Below are positions 62,050 through 64,000 of a stretch of DNA of 64,000 nt, one piece after another. The notes beneath the pieces are model-generated. The model was not told where the DNA came from, made no database searches, and saw nothing but the letters and a program-made list of their open reading frames with translations. This DNA is from JAZKGA01 sp040386235 (GTDB taxonomy: Bacteria; Pseudomonadota; Alphaproteobacteria; Micavibrionales; Micavibrionaceae): positions 1,302,001 through 1,366,000 of the forward strand of contig JAZKGA010000001.1 of assembly GCA_040386235.1 (NCBI GenBank). Reading direction: 5' to 3'. A program made the translations under genes and the position numbers. The first letter of the stretch is position 1; each line of letters opens with the position of its first letter.

Positions 62050-62749
62050 TGGTGCGGCCTTGCCAGTATTCCTTGAAAAAATATACAAGCATGCCGATGA
62101 ACAAAGCTGTCATAAGTGTCGCCAGGCAATGACTAACAAAATGCTCGCCGCGTGCTATTTGTACAATACTCGAAACGCCGCCAATGCCAAGCCCGCTGTA
62201 AAGCCCGAAACGCTTCCAGAAGGCCGGCACCCCCCCAAAACAAAGCACCAAAAAGCTAAATCCGCCGGCAGGAAAGCCTGCGGGAAAGCAGCGGGGGTTG
62301 GGCTGTACAGCCCCTGACACGCCCACAGGGCCACCATAAGCGGCCAGCTGGCCTGGACAGAAATGCCCTGTGTTGGCTTTCAAAAAAGCGACAATACCAG
62401 GCACGACGATAAGTCCGACCAAAGTGAGAATGCTGAGTTCCCGATATTGCCTCAACCACGGGTGCCGAAAACCTGCGATCAACACGCAAAGCGCCACTAT
62501 GCCGATGGCCGTGTAAATGTGAACAGGCAGATGATGCAGAAGAAATGACAGCTGTTTGTCTGATTTATCCAGCAGCCAGCATTGCCGCACATTTTCTGCA
62601 TGGCAGGAAAAATTAAAGAACATGTCCGAGATTTTGCGGTCCAAGGGAAACCCCTTCTCAAGGACCAGCATTGTCTGAAGATAGATCAGGGAAAAAAGAG
62701 CGACTGCAGCCGTTTTCTTGCTGGTGATTTGTAGTGCCAAGACCCTCAT
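62030..62749 (-). CDS. PAP2-superfamily membrane phosphatase, catalytic motifs degenerate
   Basis: 239 aa with about six spans. Motif 1 LKANTGHFCP (canonical KxxTGRxCP, Arg replaced by His), motif 2 CFPAGFPAGGFS (canonical PxGHAxxG, His replaced by Phe), motif 3 ARGEHFVSHCLAT intact. LpxE-like lipid A 1-phosphatases and undecaprenyl-diphosphatases share this layout. With the motif 2 His missing the activity is uncertain. It overlaps the kinase-like gene upstream and the regulator downstream. Confidence 0.78.
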   Translation of the reverse strand: MRVLALQITSKKTAAVALFSLIYLQTMLVLEKGFPLDRKISDMFFNFSCHAENVRQCWLLDKSDKQLSFLLHHLPVHIYTAIGIVALCVLIAGFRHPWLRQYRELSILTLVGLIVVPGIVAFLKANTGHFCPGQLAAYGGPVGVSGAVQPNPRCFPAGFPAGGFSFLVLCFGGVPAFWKRFGLYSGLGIGGVSSIVQIARGEHFVSHCLATLMTALFIGMLVYFFKEYWQGRTNALTDD

Positions 62750-63354
62750 TGCAACGCCCACATGACAAGACTGATGACCACCGGAATGGCAAAGTTATCA
62801 TTTAAACGGAGCTTTTTTGAATAAAGCTCGACAAAGGTGGCGACAATAATTGCGGCTACGCCAGACGGAAGATAATAGGGGCCATGGGGCATGACGCTGC
62901 CAAGAGCGATAAGAACGAGCAGACCGCTGAATAAAAAGGCAACGCTGCCTTCAAGTGATTTATCATGAATAGGTGTTTTGCCGAATTTGATGCCGACAAT
63001 GGCAGCGGCCGTGTCCGCAACCATCAAGACAGTGGTCGCCGTGACAGCGATTTCTTTGGTGAATAAAAGGCACACAAGCGTGCCGAGCATCATATATACG
63101 GCACCGGTCATTGTCCCGCCGCGCATCTTCTCAGCGGGTCTAAGAGCCAAGCCAAAAACCTTGTTGAACAGAAGGAAAGCCCCTGCGTTTCTTGGGCGCA
63201 TGTATTCTATCAAGAAAATGCCTGCCGTCAGACATCCGAACAGTGCCCACGCGCTTTTGTCGCCTAAAGAATAAATGGCGGCCGGTATCCACAACGAGCT
63301 TAAATGTATCAGCTTGCGGTGTATTTCATGTTTGTAAAGAATCGCTGTTGTCAT
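62746..63354 (-). CDS. Dolichol/polyprenol-kinase-like membrane protein
   Basis: 202 aa, about six spans. HEIHRKLIHLSSLWIPAAIY at the start and VADTAAAIVGIKFGKTPIHDKSLEGSVAFL are the signatures of the DGK1/SEC59 CTP-dependent kinase and CDP-alcohol family. It may phosphorylate a polyprenol or diacylglycerol for envelope synthesis; the substrate is unknown. ATG 63354 after GGAGAGG is the start; the longer frame crosses the regulatory region. First gene of the operon ending in eptA. Confidence 0.75.
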   Translation of the reverse strand: MTTAILYKHEIHRKLIHLSSLWIPAAIYSLGDKSAWALFGCLTAGIFLIEYMRPRNAGAFLLFNKVFGLALRPAEKMRGGTMTGAVYMMLGTLVCLLFTKEIAVTATTVLMVADTAAAIVGIKFGKTPIHDKSLEGSVAFLFSGLLVLIALGSVMPHGPYYLPSGVAAIIVATFVELYSKKLRLNDNFAIPVVISLVMWALQ

Positions 63355-63391
63355 GACCTCTCCATTTTCCGCAGCAGAATAGGGACGCAAA

Positions 63392-63408
63392 CTTAGTCGA
63401 AACTTAAA
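63392..63408 (-). promoter_or_regulatory. PmrA/QseB-like direct-repeat box before the envelope-lipid operon
   Basis: CTTAGT-CGAAA-CTTAAA on the plus strand, the same 11-base direct repeat as at 60059-60075. It lies 38 bases before the first ATG of the minus-strand operon, and 101 bases before the plus-strand flavin protein start. Confidence 0.5.
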
Positions 63409-63508
63409 CGCGGTTTTGACGCGTGATGTGTCTGTGGAACATCTTTCTGTTTTGGCCGTTGGTTCAGGCGAAATCCTTATTTTTAAAAACCCAGGAAAGG
63501 CGCACGCC

Positions 63509-63994
63509 ATGACGACCCCGCAGGACTTAGAAAACAAATTCTGGAAATCTTTGAAATCCGACATGACGGTGATGCTCGGCCTTCATGGCGTACAGGACAG
63601 TCACACGCGCCCGATGACCGCACAGTTAGATGATGAACGCGGGCCGGTCTGGTTTTTCACCGCAAAAGATACCGCTTTGGCCCAGACCCTGAATGGCACA
63701 TCGCGCGCCGTTGCCACTTTCACCAGCAAAGGCCATGATTTATTCGCCAGCATCCATGGCACGCTGCAAGTCGAGACGGATCGCAAAATGGTTGATAAAC
63801 TATGGAATGTGTTTGTCGCCGCATGGTACGAAGGTGGCCAGAACGACCCCAAATTAGAACTGTTGCGTTTCGATCCTGATAGTGCCGAAATCTGGTTGAA
63901 TGAGACCAGCCTTATGGCCGGTATCAAACTTATACTGGGCATGGACCCCAAAGACGAATATCAGGACAAAGTGGCCAAAGTACGACTGGGATAA
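63509..63994 (+). CDS. General stress protein-like FMN-binding (pyridoxamine 5'-phosphate oxidase-fold) protein
   Basis: 161 aa. Split-barrel fold with FWKSLKSDMTVMLGLHG, RPMTAQLDDERGPVWFFTAKDT and the C-terminal LRFDPDSAEIWLN, matching the general stress protein 26 family that binds FMN or F420. ATG 63509 follows AGGAAAGG. Divergent from the envelope-lipid operon. Confidence 0.88.
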   Translation: MTTPQDLENKFWKSLKSDMTVMLGLHGVQDSHTRPMTAQLDDERGPVWFFTAKDTALAQTLNGTSRAVATFTSKGHDLFASIHGTLQVETDRKMVDKLWNVFVAAWYEGGQNDPKLELLRFDPDSAEIWLNETSLMAGIKLILGMDPKDEYQDKVAKVRLG

Positions 63995-64000
63995 GCCCCT

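Overview
The window looks like chromosomal DNA of an alphaproteobacterium with GC in the mid-50s by eye. Lineage markers are a MucR-family regulator, a DUF1013/TrcR protein next to a DUF1192 protein and a PIG3-type quinone oxidoreductase, homologues of the mitochondrial assembly methyltransferases NDUFAF5 and NDUFAF7, UbiK/UbiE, the rplY-pth-ychF cluster and the murJ-trpS...nifU...tsaB...mucR neighbourhood. The genus cannot be fixed from sequence reading alone; a Rhodospirillales-like or Micavibrio-like relative is plausible. No prophage, insertion sequence, CRISPR array or rRNA operon was seen.

Layout. 1-2.8 kb: end of a polyhydroxybutyrate operon (phaC partial, phaA, phaB); a 3-hydroxybutyrate dehydrogenase that consumes its breakdown product lies at 7.2-8.0 kb. 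3-10 kb: a methyltransferase fused to apparent Nudix-like modules, an NDUFAF5-type methyltransferase, and the DUF1192/quinone oxidoreductase/TrcR group. 10-13.7 kb: a large exported protein, prfB with its programmed frameshift, and a DJ-1-like protein. 13.9-17.9 kb: a compact sitABCD-mntR manganese/iron uptake operon with a putative metal-responsive operator. 18-29 kb: lipoproteins, tRNA-Gly, hslO, recX, a histone-deacetylase-like hydrolase, small membrane proteins, a nitrilase/glutaredoxin/esterase operon, a UbiH-type monooxygenase and comF. 29-34 kb: a large PAS histidine kinase and an EnvZ/OmpR pair. 35-49 kb: housekeeping (ychF, pth, rplY, midA, lgt, ubiK-like, proC, mucR, tsaB, nifU-like, trpS, murJ, ubiE). 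49-57 kb: an alanine-rich small protein, dut-mutS-terC-nudix, two duplicated metallophosphoesterases, and tRNA-Ser(CGA) preceded by a truncated copy of its 5' end. 57-64 kb: a DUF4189 protein and an envelope-lipid operon (polyprenol/dolichol-kinase-like, PAP2-like, response regulator, histidine kinase, EptA-like transferase), then a flavin-binding stress protein.

The most interesting points are these. The envelope-lipid operon carries two PmrA/QseB-like boxes, each about 40 bases before a start codon. A tRNA-Ser fragment has its own promoter-like and terminator-like signals and may encode a short RNA. There is a methyltransferase/Nudix-like fusion, a UbiK protein with a histone-H1-like tail, and a structured leader before rplY. 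Several enzymes have lost canonical catalytic residues (NodB-type deacetylase, PAP2, DJ-1). All functional statements come from motif reading without database searches.
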